Below are positions 53,101 through 64,000 of a stretch of DNA of 64,000 bases, in pieces. Position numbers and translations under genes: made by a program. Under the pieces are notes generated by a model, which searched no databases, had not been told where the DNA came from, and saw only the letters and a list, made by a program, of their open reading frames with translations. How positions within the stretch are numbered: position 1 is the stretch's first letter; the number at the start of each line of letters is the position of its first letter. Origin of the DNA: Metridium senile (Eukaryota > Cnidaria > Anthozoa > Actiniaria > Metridiidae); the NCBI GenBank assembly GCA_949775045.1, contig OX459104.1:2525929-2589928 (forward strand). The letters run 5' to 3'.

Positions 53101-56100
53101 GAGGCGCATGAGGGCCTGCAGGGTTGACGTCATAATACTGCTGCTGCATTGGTGGCACAAATTGCGGCTCAGGGTGAAACTGGTGAGTGGTCAGCGGCTT
53201 AGCTCGTGAGCCAACCAAGCTGGAAAGTTTTGGTGGCTGTGGTTTAACAGGAGCGGCAGGTTTAGGAGTCTCCGGTCTAAAGCTAGCCGCTGGCTTTTGG
53301 TAATCAAGATGAAGGTGAGATAAGCTATCTGAAAAGGTGTTTACACGAGGCGGTGGGGCAAATGGGGATTGTGGGTAAAACTGTTGTACGTTTGGTTTGA
53401 CTGGGGGAGGATTGCTTACGTAATCTGAGAAAGGATGCAAAGATGATGCCTCTAGAGAATTTTGAGTTAGAGAAGAGAACGGTGCTGATTGGCCTTTCAT
53501 TTCGCTGCCAAAACTAGATGCCTGTGGCACTGCATGAATAGGCTTCAAAGAGGAAAGAGATAGAGGCCTTAGTCCAGCAAATGGAGACGATTTTGGTAAA
53601 GTGTTTTCCATTTTCTGCTTTGGAAGTTCATCTTCAAGCTCCTTTGGCTTTTGCTGTGGTGGCATTGTAGCCTCATTTGCCACAAGGTTTGGGCCATTAC
53701 TTTGTGAAGGATGTCCTACTGGCGGTATATACGCCGAAAGATGTTGCTGGTACATATTTCCAGGGGCATTATTCATAGGTGTGCCTACATAGGGACTATA
53801 ATCCTGTGGCTCGTTCTGAGCAGGAGCAAAGAAGGACATTGGTGGAGGTGGTGGTGGTGGTGGGACATTATTATCCATAAATTGTCCAGCAAGAGGGTTT
53901 GATGGTGGGGGAGCTTGAGGGAGGGAGGGAAGGGGAGCAAATGGTGCCGGTGGGGGGTACGGAGCGTAAGGAGAATATCCCTGATCTTGATACGGCTGCA
54001 TATAATAAGGCATAACTCCTTGATAAGGATTCCACTCCGGAGCTGGCGGAGCCTGAGCAGGAGGTGATGCAATCTTGTTCCTCATTGCTAACTCCAGCTT
54101 CTTTCTCGCTCTGTGTTTAGCAAAGAACTTAGCGACTTCAAGCTCAACAATCAACTTCATGACGTCATTAGCTCCCTTAACATCCTCCTCAGCAAGTTTC
54201 TCCAGCTTCTGGAATTTTGACTGTTTCACTGCGTCGTCTTGATGAGATATTATGTCTTTGAATTTATTGATCTCGGTGTGTAGAGCAGAAGTGAGGTTCT
54301 TTGTCTTGGTGGGTGCTATGGCTGGGTCCAGTCCCATCTCTTTTTCAATGCTCGTGAGGACATCTGATGCACCTTGGGCACTTTTGAGCTTTGCTTTTGC
54401 TTTGTTGATCTCTTCCTCTGTAATAAATATTATTTTTGATATTTTAATATTGGTTACTAATAAACAGAATATTAATTTAGACCAAGTATAACAAGCGAAA
54501 TGTCAGTAATTTTTCTTTATATTACACGGAGTATTAGTTAGTTGCTCTAAATGTCACCGCGAAAAGGATTTTGTTTTCTTACTGACCTAGAAATCTGGCA
54601 AATTATTTAAATTAGAGTGACTCTTAAAACGTCCAAAACGTCATTATAGTGATCAAAACATTTATTTTCACTGAAAGAATTAAAAAACATTTTTTAGCTG
54701 GCAACGTTTCAAACGAGAAAAAAGGTAAAAATGGAGCAATTATTTGTTTATCGTGTAAATGATATGTAAGAACAAATAAGTGCTTTTATGATTGACAAAA
54801 ATTTGTTTGTCTACGTACCTTAAAAAATATTATAACAATAGAGTTGAGGTCCGTGGGCGTAAATATGTTTTTGGCCCGACTCAGGTTCATTTTAGCCCGA
54901 GGGCAGCGAATAGCTATTTATATTAGAATAACTTCATAGGGAATTTATTAAGTGAATAAAGGTCATTTTCATTCACAATAGCCAGGATCTAATCTGATAT
55001 ATTTTAGCCCGCTGAATTGTTCATTTTAGCCCGCAAAATGCGCCCCAATGCCCTATAAAGTTATTCTAATAGTGCGTTCTTTAAATTTATTCCACAATAC
55101 CTGTGGTGAAAGCTTGACGTCGCTCTCTATCAGCTCCGCTTGTCTCTTCATCGTTACCATCTGATGCTTTTCCATCTTCTCCAGCAGGGTTTTGTCCGCT
55201 TCCAGATTCTCCACCATCTTCTATCGCAGTATCGGCTATTTCCGAACTACTGCCATCGTCATTACTTGGGACAACTACGACAGGTTCACCTTTCGTGACG
55301 TCACCATGCACGGTTTCTCCACCAACGTTATCTGTATCAATGGAAGCTGATGGTACTGCACTACCAGAATCATCGTCATTTCCTGAGTGTTCGGTTTCTT
55401 GGGTTTCCTCTTTAATGCTTATGGTTTCCTCATCACTTGCTGCTTGTTCTTCACTGCTATTTTCTAAGTCTTTAGCAGCATCACCGTTTTTATCACTTTT
55501 CTGTTCACTGTGGCTTTTTTCTTTATTCAAGTCTACAGCGCTTGGTAAAGATTTATTCTTTATTCCTGAAAGGTCATCTATATGACCTTTATTAATTTTA
55601 CCCATGACGTCAACACTGTACGCAGTTCCGTTTGTACCTTCAAGAGTTATATTATCCAAGTTTTGGTTTCCTGCAAATATCTCGTGTATATCCTCGTTTT
55701 GGTCTTCATGGTTTTTTCGAGGTGGCTTGACATTTGGTAATGTTTCTAATATATTCCTCTGTCTCTTGTGATGTTTATAATGTTCAAAGCTTGCATTAGC
55801 TGCTTGCTCATAATCTTTCTCGACTATTTGGTTCAGATCATTCTCATTGTGATGTTTTGGTGGCCTGGCGTCTGGTAGCGTAGATAAAATATTTGTATGT
55901 TTTTTATGTCTTCGTGGGTGTTGCTCGTCGGCATCTTCTAGAGTTGATAAAACATCTTCGGATGCTTTTTTATGTCCACTGTGTCTTCGTGGGTGTTGCT
56001 CGTCTGCGTCTTCTAGTGTTGATAACACATTATCGGACGCTTTTTTAGGTTCACTGTGTCTTTGTGGGTGTTGCTCGTCTGCGTCTTCTAGTGTTGATAA

Positions 56101-58647
56101 CACATTATCGGACGCTTTTTTATGTCCACTGTGTCTTTGTGGGTGTTGCTCGTCTGCGTCTTCTAGTGTTGATAACACATTATCGGACGCTTTTTTAGGT
56201 TCACTGTGTCTTTGTGGGTGTTGCTCTTCTGCGTCTTCTAGTGTTGAAAGAACATCTTCAGACGTTTTTTTTTCTTGTTCCCTTTTCTTTTGGTCGCGCT
56301 CTCTCTTAATAATCTCTTCGAAGGATTCCTCGTGAATGTCTGAATCTTTCTTTGTAGATGTTCCTTTAGATTCATTTTCGGAATAATCTTTTGAATGAGC
56401 CTTGTTTTCGTCTGGAAAAGCGTTTTCCTTAATATGGGAATGCGACTCAAAATTACTGCTTGAGCCTTGATCAAAATCATTTCCAGGAATCTCTTGTGGC
56501 GCCACAGGTTGTTCCTTTTCAGGTTCCAAGTGTTTTTCGTTCGATTTGCTGTCTTGTTCCTCACTCAGAGGAACTTCATGTGGTGACAGATGCTGTTTTT
56601 GTTGATTTTGATCAACATTATTTCCAGGAATTTCTTGCGTCAAAACAGGTTGTTCTTTGTCCTGTTCCGAGTGTTGTTCTTCCTCTTTGTCTTGCACATC
56701 ATTTCCAGGAACTTCCTGTGGTGCAGCAGGTTGCTCTATTACAGATTCCAAGTGCGTTTCTTCGGTTTCTTTATCATATAACTCATTTTCTGCTTCTTTT
56801 TTTTCAATGTTTTTCAAGTCTTTAGATAATGCATTGACCTTTTCATCTTCTGTATTTGTAGCATTAGCAGCATGCGCCTTATCGTTTATTTTTCTCAGTT
56901 TCTCTGCAGATGGCATTTCGGATGGCAGTTCCTCCGGGCTCAATTTTTGTGAACTTGTCTCCTGTGAGTTATCATTCGAGCTGGAAGTCGATTCCTTGAA
57001 AGTTGATTCAGATCTCAGTTGCTCATTATCGCTGGAATCCGTTGCTAATGATTGTGCATTCATGGTTTTGTTGTCATTTGATTTCACTTTTTCTTTTTGT
57101 TCGAAATCTTCAGTTTTCGAAATGTCTTTGCTTTCTTTATGTTGCTTAAGTTTATGCTCAACTTGTGCATTCTCAGGTTTCAAACTATCATCGTTATCCT
57201 TGTGTTTATGTTTTGGCTCAACTTCTGTATTCTGCTCAAGTGATTTATCTTGGTAACTCTTATCCTTGGTCGCTACTTTCTCATTTTTCGTTTCATGCTT
57301 GACAACATGCATAGTGTCTTTCTCTGGAACATGTCCCTTGTGATGTTTCTTATCCTTCTGTTTTGATTTTCCCTCATTGTGCTTACCATTTGCATTGTTG
57401 GTACTATCTTCCCCTGCCATGTTGTTATTTTCTTTATGTTCATGTTGATCTTTCATTCTTAATCTCTCATCTTTAACAAAGTCTTCGCCAGTGTAGAGTT
57501 TCTGCCGTTCTGGCATCTTCCCAGAGTCATACTCTGCAAGCTCGTTAATACTGGCCATAGTGTCTGCATGAGGAGCGGGTTTCATTTTTCTGACATCAAA
57601 GTGTTCATAGTCTTGCTCCATATTTGTTTTGCTGTCCTCATCGATGTCTTTTATGTTGGGAGAGTAAACCTCAGGTTCTGGATAAGAATAGACAACAATA
57701 AGGTTTTAATAAAAATCACAAGCGTTCAGATTACATAATATAGAGAATAGACCAAATTGACTTACGCGTTGCTATGTATGTTTCCACCCAATTCAAATTT
57801 TTTGGGAATGTGACTCTTTCTATTTATATGTATTTCAATGTCACGTGGAAAATGTTAGGAACAAAAGTTTTTACTTTAAGAGGTTTTGAATTGGGTGGAA
57901 ACGTACATAGCAATGTTTAGCCAATTAAGTCTATCAGCCAATAAACATATTTTGGTCAGGCCAGTCTGTATCCAAAACAAAAGATTGTGCATCATTGAAG
58001 CAAATTATTTATCTTCGTAAAGCAAAATATTTGAGAAAATGTTTCGTAGTTTTGATGAGTTAAGCGCGAGCGTCATTGAAGTAAGTAATTTACCTTCGTC
58101 TTCAGAAGTCTGTTGGTTTTCTCTTCCATTCTCTGACGCAGCAGGATCACCGTAGGGAGGCTCAAATGGCATGTTTCCCGTTATTGAAGTGCCTCCCGGC
58201 CCCGGTATATCGTTTTCCTCGGCATTGGAATAAAGGTTAGATTCGAAGATGGGATCTGCATTTTCCAATTCTACAGCATCTTCGAAAAGCTCTAGTAAAA
58301 TGATCAAGAGAAATGATAAGTGTATTGATAAAACATTTGCCAGTGGTTGAGTAGTTTTTGGTTTGGGGTTCATCCTTTGCCGTAATATAGTTCATGGTCT
58401 TACAATAAATAATAATATTTAAGAAATGAAATACGTCTTCTGTGTTTTCACGCGCTAATGAAAACCGAGATACGTTTGGGAGAATTCGAGAGTGGATCAG
58501 TCCAAACACGAGACGAAGTCGAGTGTTTGGACCTGCTCGAGAATTCTCCCAAACGCATCTCGGTTTTCATTAGCGCGTGAAAACACAGAAGACGTATTTC
58601 ATTTCTTAAATATTATTATTTATTGTAAGACCATGAACTATATTATT

Positions 58648-58724
<77 letters not shown>

Positions 58725-58867
58725 AATGGTAAATAAATATATATCAATCACCGTTATTATCATCATCATTATATCATCGTCATTATATTACCTTGCTGGT
58801 AGGAACCCTTGATCAGAGCAAAGACCACACATAAGAACAGTGCTCTGTAGAAACTAGACGGACACAT
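50187..58867 (-). CDS. Gene A: secreted Lys/Glu/His-rich repeat protein, possible matrix protein (6 exons, ~1842 aa)
   Basis: Exons from 5' to 3': 58792-58867, 58094-58291, 55101-57677, 52843-54417, 51912-52058, 50187-51142. All five introns are GT-AG and phase 1, and the lengths sum to 1843 codons. Exon 1 is a signal peptide (MCPSSFYRALFLCVVFAL, then IKGSYQQ); an in-frame ATG eight codons upstream is an alternative start. Exon 3 (859 codons) is hydrophilic and acidic, with KEQPVAPQEIPGND-type repeats, a 25-residue repeat block, Ser-Gly sites in acidic context near its end (ESGSGQNPAGEDG) and a furin-type RERR. Exon 4 starts with a Lys/Glu helical segment, then turns Pro/Gln/Tyr-rich with an eight-proline run. 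Exon 5 is YPQQQ/SPYSQGYGYQPY-like. Exon 6 is a predicted coiled coil ending in RKRR and a His/Arg-rich tail. No known enzymatic domain is seen. I infer an extracellular, possibly glycosylated structural protein; the family is not recognised. Confidence 0.8.
52097..52245. repeat. (GGAGAA)n microsatellite in gene A intron 4
   Basis: About 150 bp of GAAGGA hexamers with two TTAGG interruptions near 52200-52216. Confidence 0.95.
52514..52771. mobile_element. MITE bounded by poly-G and poly-C in gene A intron 4
   Basis: GGGGAAGTACTCCCTTTGTC and GATAAAGGGAGTAATCCCCC are inverted. Arms continue to CAAGTGGTAAGG..GATCGGCG. The interior repeats AAAAGGTACGC three times. The left end has 8 G and the right end about 22 C. 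Confidence 0.75.
54418..55100. other. Gene A intron 3
   Basis: Intron between exons 3 and 4. It holds three TTTAGCCCGxxGGGCAG-like phrases near 54890-55045 (each cut here), a weak local repeat, and nothing else recognisable. Confidence 0.5.
55890..56270 (-). repeat. 25-residue (75-bp) coding repeat in gene A exon 3
   Basis: Five near-identical units of the form KKASDNVLSTLEDADEQH followed by PQRHSEP or PQRHSGH lie in tandem. Two degenerate units follow (NILSTLPDARPPKHH and NILETLPNVKPPRKN). Each unit pairs a short amphipathic acidic helix with a basic His/Arg segment. The alternation of SEP and SGH endings suggests that units were duplicated in pairs. Confidence 0.85.
57748..57933. mobile_element. 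TA-flanked MITE, copy 2, in gene A intron 2
   Basis: TAGACCAAATTGACTTACGC at the left and AGCCAATTAAGTCTA at the right. The arms to CCACCCAATTCAAAT match the element at 22776. 186 bp. Confidence 0.85.
58383..58645. mobile_element. 263-bp near-perfect palindrome in gene A intron 1
   Basis: Arms of about 115 bp from TAATATAGTTCATGGTCTTA through AAGAAATGAAATACGTCTTC and ATACGTTTGGGAGAATTC pair with almost no mismatch around a short centre (GTCCAAACACGAGACGAAGT region). A diverged copy lies at 10026-10222. No coding capacity. Confidence 0.85.
58648..58722. repeat. (GAT)n microsatellite
   Basis: About 75 bp of ATG/GAT triplets directly beside the palindrome, in gene A intron 1. Confidence 0.95.
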
Positions 58868-58949
58868 TTGTGAATCTGTGAATGAATTCATTTTATTAGT
58901 ATTTCATCAATATTAATGATAGTGAATGCTTATGGTATGATAATAATGG

Positions 58950-60005
58950 ATTGTGTTCGTCTCGTGTCTGTTACGTGTGATCGCGAGAAAGGCCGTTGAT
59001 GTTGATGTCTGTCAATTGCATGGTTTGAACCCGGGACAGTCAGCACCAAATAGAAACATCGTTAGGATTGGTTTAAAAAGCAATAGAGTCTTTCCAAACA
59101 ATTGCCCTAAACCTAACCCAACAATAGCGGTACTGTATTAGGGGGCCAACGAAAACGCAGCTGGATTTGAACTACCCTAATGAGAATCAGGAGAAATACA
59201 GAGACAGTCAGCACCCAAATCGAAACATCGTTTAGGATTGGTTTAAAAAGCAATAGAGTCTTTCCAAACAATTGCCTTAAACCTAATCAAACAATAGCGG
59301 TACTGTATTAGGGGGCTAACGAAAACGCAGCTGAATTTGAACTACCCTAATGAGAATCAGGAGAAATACAGAGACAGTCAGCACCCAAATCGAAACATCG
59401 TTTAGGATTGGTTTAAAAAGCAATAGAGTCTTTCCAAACAATTGCCTTAAACCTAATCAAACAATAGCGGTACTGTATTAGGGGGCTAACGAAAACGCAG
59501 CTGAATTTGAACTACCCTAATGAGAATCAGGAGAAATACAGAGACAGTCAGCACCCAAATCAAAACATCGTTTAGGATCGGTTTAAAAAGCAATAGAGTC
59601 TTTCCAAACAATTGCCTTAAACCTAACCAAACAAAAGCGGTATTGTATTAGGGGGCTAACGAAAACGCAGCTTTCGACTCGTGCTGTATTACTGTTGAAC
59701 CCAGGTGCTTGTATCTTTAATATGATTGTAAGTTGTGATCATATGCGTCTGGGTGTGTTTATCTTTAGAGAGAATGTTGATGTTGGTATGAAGTTTGAAC
59801 GTTTGAACCCCATTGTAATTGATGGTGATATGTTGTGATCGTCTGTTATGTTGTCTTGAGAAGGACTGTTGATGTTTATGTATGTTATTTGCATGATTTG
59901 AAACCAAGTGCCAGTGATTATGGAGAATTTTGATTGTTCGAGTGTGTGTAATCCTGAGAAAAATCTGGTGTTGGTGTCTGTCATTTCCGAGTAAGTGATC
60001 ATTAT
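58950..60005. repeat. Degenerate ~100-bp repeats split by the 170-bp array
   Basis: Blocks of GTGATCxxxAGAAxxxxGTTGATGTTG and GTTTGAACCC (gaps as x) occur near 58975, 59715, 59830 and 59940. The 170-bp array at 59038 sits between the first and second. Confidence 0.5.
59038..59674. repeat. 170-bp tandem array, ~3.7 copies
   Basis: CAGCACCCAAATCGAAACAT begins at 59041, 59209, 59379 and 59549. The units are nearly identical (GTTTAGGATTGGTTTAAAAA, GTCTTTCCAAACAATTGCC, TAGCGGTACTGTATTAGG). High identity implies recent amplification. Confidence 0.92.
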
Positions 60006-60495
60006 GATTCATGAGTTAAATTTGTTTCGCCCACTTCAATTAATGTGTATTTGAAATGAACATTTTGAAATAAAAATTTCGTTATTTTTCAAAAAACAAA
60101 ATGTCTGTACAGAAAACATTTGGATAGGTAAGTATAGTTAAGAGTTTCTGCAAAAAAAATGTTTCGCGTGTAATTTGTGGGATTAAATGGTGTAATTTGG
60201 TTTTCTATTTACTTTGGTCTCCATGAACCTGTCATTCTAGCTTGTCAAAATATACTCGACTATCATATTACACAACACGATCAAAAATAAAAGGAAAAGT
60301 TTCAAAACCCTCCAGCTAGAAACATAATTTTCTGAGGTTTTTTAAGTTGCCCATTATATTTATCCTATACTTGTTTATCTAGAATACCGACGCAAAATAT
60401 CGACCGCTAATTATCTCCTGCTTTATTGTTCTATTCAAATCGCACAAACCGTTTGAAGATGAAGTTGGTGGGAAATTCTGATGGACGAATGGATC

Positions 60496-60845
60496 TATAA
60501 ATCAATGATTTTTAATGGACTCTTCAACGTGTGTCATCCCTTGTATTACTACAATGGAAGAAGAGCATCAAAGGGTCACAGGATTTCACCGTTAGAGAAC
60601 TTAGGTCTCCATTGCCGGAAGATTTTGGAAAAAAGTCAATGGCTATTAATAGCCTGTGCAATATTACTATCGATCTAAATCAATGATTTTTAATGGACTC
60701 TCCAACGTGGGCTCTCGCTTGTATTACTACAAGGCCATCAAAGGGTCGAAGGATTTAACCGTTAGATAACTTAGAACTCCATTGCCGGAAGAATTTGGAA
60801 AAAAAATCAATGAATTTTAACAAGCTGGGCAATATTGCTAACTGA
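60496..60845. repeat. ~178-bp tandem duplication
   Basis: AATCAATGATTTTTAATGGA starts at about 60499 and 60679. The shared body includes GTATTACTACAA, ATCAAAGGGTC and CTCCATTGCCGGAAGA. Any open frame across it is short and not convincing. Confidence 0.8.
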
Positions 60846-61639
60846 AATTACTAAAGTTCTGGAATTTCCAAGAACATTTGTCACAAAATATACAAAAAAA
60901 GTTCGAATGGTTTCTAGTTTTGCGTTGTACCGTGTACATCTGCCGATTAATATTTTGGGAAAACAACGGTTTTACTAACATTTGTCCACATGCTGTGAAA
61001 ACTAATTCAACAATACCCTACCTGTCATCTAGTCAACGAATTTCTCCCCTGGATTCCATGTTGTTGCATTTTACGCCATATTAAATGATGAGTCTGCGAT
61101 CTAAATCAACTTCATAATGGCCGAAAATACATTTCGCGATCCAATGTGGCATCCAGATTTTCATCAATCAATATATTTCTCAGTTCAGGTTATTCATTCA
61201 GTTGGTTATAAGATAAGAAATAAAACCTTTTGGTGAAACACTTTCTCATTGATGTTTCTAGTATTTGAGTCGCATATAAGTCGTAATCTATGCTTTTGAT
61301 TTTCTTGAAATATTCTGGTAAAGCATTTCTTGATTCATATTCTGCAAACGTATCCTTGTTTATGTCTCTTTTCTCCGTAAATTAGTGTGTTTTTACATAA
61401 TTTGACATTAAAAAACGTTTAGTTTACACTGCATTACTCATTTTTTGATTCAACACTTCTGGTTCATGTTGCGAGCTGTGATCCGATCCGATAATCTGTT
61501 TATTCATTATGCGGTTCGATTTACACGACTGAATTCTGTTCATTCACTGTATATTATGAAATAATTTAAGTGTCAGAATTAGTCTACGGTCAAATGCATC
61601 TACAATTTCAGTGTTTGGTAACAAGTAGTGTGAACTGTG
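60846..61639. other. Intergenic, no feature seen
   Basis: AT-rich sequence without supported genes or repeats. Confidence 0.5.
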
Positions 61640-62130
61640 TCAGTATTTCTAAGAAAACAATCGGACTAGCTAGCGGTTAAACTAGTGGGAATGCGTCGAA
61701 GTTTCTAAGAAACAATCGGAGTAAAAATTTATAATAACTAGCGGTTAAACTAATACTGACTTCGTCGAAATTTATAAGAAAACAATTGGAGTAAAAATGA
61801 GGATAACTAGCGGTTAAACTAGTGTGGGCTGCGTCGACGTTTCTAAGAAAACAATATGAGTAAAAATGTGCGATAACTATAGCGGTCAAACTAGTGTAGA
61901 CTGCGTCTATATTTTCTTAGGAACAATTGGAATACATTTGAATATAGGATAGTTAGCGGTTAAATTGATATAACCCTATTTCTAAGTAGACAGTTCAAGG
62001 AAAACTGTTTATTAACTTGCGGTTATTATTGTTTGAAACTATAATATGGCTTGGTCAATGTTTCTAAGAAAATAATCCGAGTGAAAATATGGATAGGCTA
62101 GCGGTTAAACTATCTGACTATTGTGGGTTG
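61640..62130. repeat. ~75-80-bp tandem array
   Basis: About six units of TAACTAGCGGTTAAACTAG, GGCTGCGTCGACGTTTCTAA and GAAAACAATxxGAGTAAAAAT, diverging toward the right end. The unit shares its core with the dispersed GACGTTTCGA family (GCTGCGTCGGTGTTTGATA). Confidence 0.8.
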
Positions 62131-64000
62131 GGCCGTTTGTCTTTAAAAACAAGTAGACCAGAACATGTAATGTGAAAACCGTGAAAAGGGGATGATATTG
62201 ACTGGTGGATCGGAAGCTAGCCATGTCGGAAACTTCATGCACTCCTGTCTATTATGATTTTAAAACTCAGGTGCATTTCAGACTTTCCAAATCTGTTTTT
62301 CTATTAGAGGTTAAGATAAACTTTATTATATTGTTGTTTAAACGTCTTGTGAAAAAATATCAAAAACAACATAACTTTAAAATGGTAGAATCATAGTTTT
62401 ATGTGTCTAATTCTTGGTTCTTGCTCAGTTGCCAGTTAATTCGATTCTCTGCTCAAGAATTCATATATCACAATCATGTACAGCCATTTCGTACCTCGAT
62501 TTAGTAAAACGCAAACTAAACTTCATATTGCACTCAAGAAATAAGAAAACTGTTTTGAAAAAATCGGTGTCTATTAACTTAAAAATAGATATTTTAAAAT
62601 AAGGGCAATATCAATATGATTATTGCATGTATTTAATTTCAAAGGATGGAATATGGTGCAATATCGACCTGAACTCTATATATAGCCTTGTATTTAAATG
62701 TTCTAAAGAAAACGATATGCAATGGAATCGACTAGAATTAGAACAAAAACAGCGAAATTGAAAAGACTCAATGACACAGTATTAATATATTTTTTCTCGT
62801 GTAAAATACCGACAGGAAACACAATCAAGATTTGTAAAAATATATTTGTATGAGATCTATCCAAAACAATTAATGTGCAAACCCTCCAAAGTACTAAAGA
62901 CTCCAATGTAAGACAATATTTAAACAAATTAATTCCGTCCCTAGTTCGTGTTTGGCAATAACTTTTTTTCATTAGCCCTGGAGCAGGTTATAGCCAAAAT
63001 AACAAAGTGATGTTATAGCGAGACCTGTCAAAAAAGGCAAATTTCTTCACGAGAGAAAACATTTTCCAAGACTATCTATATAGCCTTCAATCCCGCAGTC
63101 CCCACTCGTAAATCCAGCCCACAGTTATGTTTTGTCAACAGTAGAAAAGACACTTCTTGAACGCTCTTTTGAAGCAAAGCCGGCTCCCACTTCGATGCGT
63201 ATTCGGTTCATTGATCTTTGAATTGAAGACCTGGTCAAAAAAGACAGTCCTACCTCGCTTGATTTCACTTTAAAAATTCACCATCATCCTCTGTAATTTG
63301 ATACAACTTTAGACACGTCAAATCCTCAGCTTTTCCAATTGTTTTAGGTGATTTTTCTTCTTCTTCCTACGCCATATTGGATATCTTTCAAAGTTTGACA
63401 AGTGAAGAAAGATAAGTGATAAGATCATCGATCAAAATCAGCCAATCAGCGACCGGCATAACCCGGCGACGCGTAGGACCATGTATGTTTAGCTTTAATC
63501 GTCCAGTGACCCGTTAGACTGAGTTTCAACCTTCACACTTAGCTTTTAAGATTTTCGTGAATTAAACCCCTGATAAAATTCCTCTCTGGTCATTTTGGGT
63601 TATTTTCTACGAAAATATGTCGATATTTTTAAGTCAAAACAAGCAACTTTTATAGTGAACAGCAAAATTTGCGCAAACCCGTGTGTGTGTTGAACTTTTA
63701 CAGCTCATTGATCCGTTCGCCGCTAAATTATCTATTGTCGCTTTAAATTCAAAACACTCGTGAATGAAACCCCTGCTAAAATAATAAAACATTACTTTTT
63801 GACAGTTTAAAAATAGAAATATTTCTTTTTGTATATGTAAATAAGCAATTTTTGGAATGAATGGGAAAATGTAAACTGAATTAGCAAGAACACTTGACAA
63901 ATACATTTATTTAGTATTCAAAGCTAATTTGATTAGCTCTATATGCACCTGTTAAGTGATGTAATTTGTAAAACAAACTCGAGATTTATTGATATTTGTG
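62131..64000. other. Intergenic, no feature seen
   Basis: Only short unsupported open frames are present. There is a minus-strand donor-like string at 63261-63275 but no exon around it. Confidence 0.5.

Noticed and set aside
58237..58812. Near-identical peptides on both strands (RFSLARENTEDVFHF)
   Set aside because: These come from the two arms of the palindromic element, not from a gene.
63258..63280. Second copy of the lectin exon end (GAAATCAAGCGAG followed by GTAGG)
   Set aside because: Only about 15 bases match the lectin exon end at 25184, and no lectin-like frame precedes it.

Overview
The window is nuclear DNA of an animal, most likely a marine invertebrate. It is AT-rich, its genes have GT-AG introns, and it is full of triplet microsatellites, short inverted-repeat elements (MITEs), tRNA-derived SINE pieces and a CR1/L2-type LINE tail. 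The short inverted-repeat families and the CTGATGA-hairpin-GAAA repeats are of kinds I associate with cnidarian and other basal-animal genomes. The species cannot be fixed from the sequence, and a cnidarian is only a guess.

Every gene I can support is on the minus strand, and all four complete 5' ends encode a signal peptide. Reading from high to low coordinates: (A) 58.9-50.2 kb, a secreted protein of about 1842 residues in six exons, with an acidic/His repeat region, a Pro/Gln/Tyr-rich region and a Lys-rich helical tail ending in a furin-type site; (B) 43.6-25.2 kb, a giant secreted protein of about 5,470 residues, mostly one 15.7-kb exon of repeats rich in acidic residues, Ser/Thr and Ser-Gly, ending in a C-type lectin domain; (GDSL) 24.3-22.3 kb, two exons of an SGNH/GDSL hydrolase that splice in phase with the lectin exon but may be a separate gene; (D) 17.6-12.7 kb, a secreted protein built from about 13 micro-exons of 33-117 bases; (C) 6.0-1.8 kb, a 110-residue secreted protein from five small exons, made of a duplicated exon pair with a dibasic cleavage site.

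Almost every intron in these genes is phase 1, directly after the signal-peptide exon and between all modules. This layout allows exons to be duplicated or skipped freely. A and B have the same order of low-complexity blocks (acidic, then PY/Q-rich, then Lys-rich helix) and may be related extracellular-matrix or proteoglycan core genes. The lectin and hydrolase modules would fit matrix binding or remodelling. No plus-strand gene was found.

The intergenic DNA and introns hold at least a dozen inverted-repeat families: TTAA-flanked (piggyBac-like), TA-flanked (mariner-like), TAA-flanked (Harbinger-like) and others. They also hold long palindromes, nested insertions, and several tandem arrays (about 66-bp to 200-bp units) at 7.3, 15.4, 19-20, 44, 48, 59, 60.5 and 61.7 kb.

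All exon boundaries were set by eye from splice consensus, phase and open frames. No transcript evidence was available. Long simple repeats may also be assembled with the wrong copy number.
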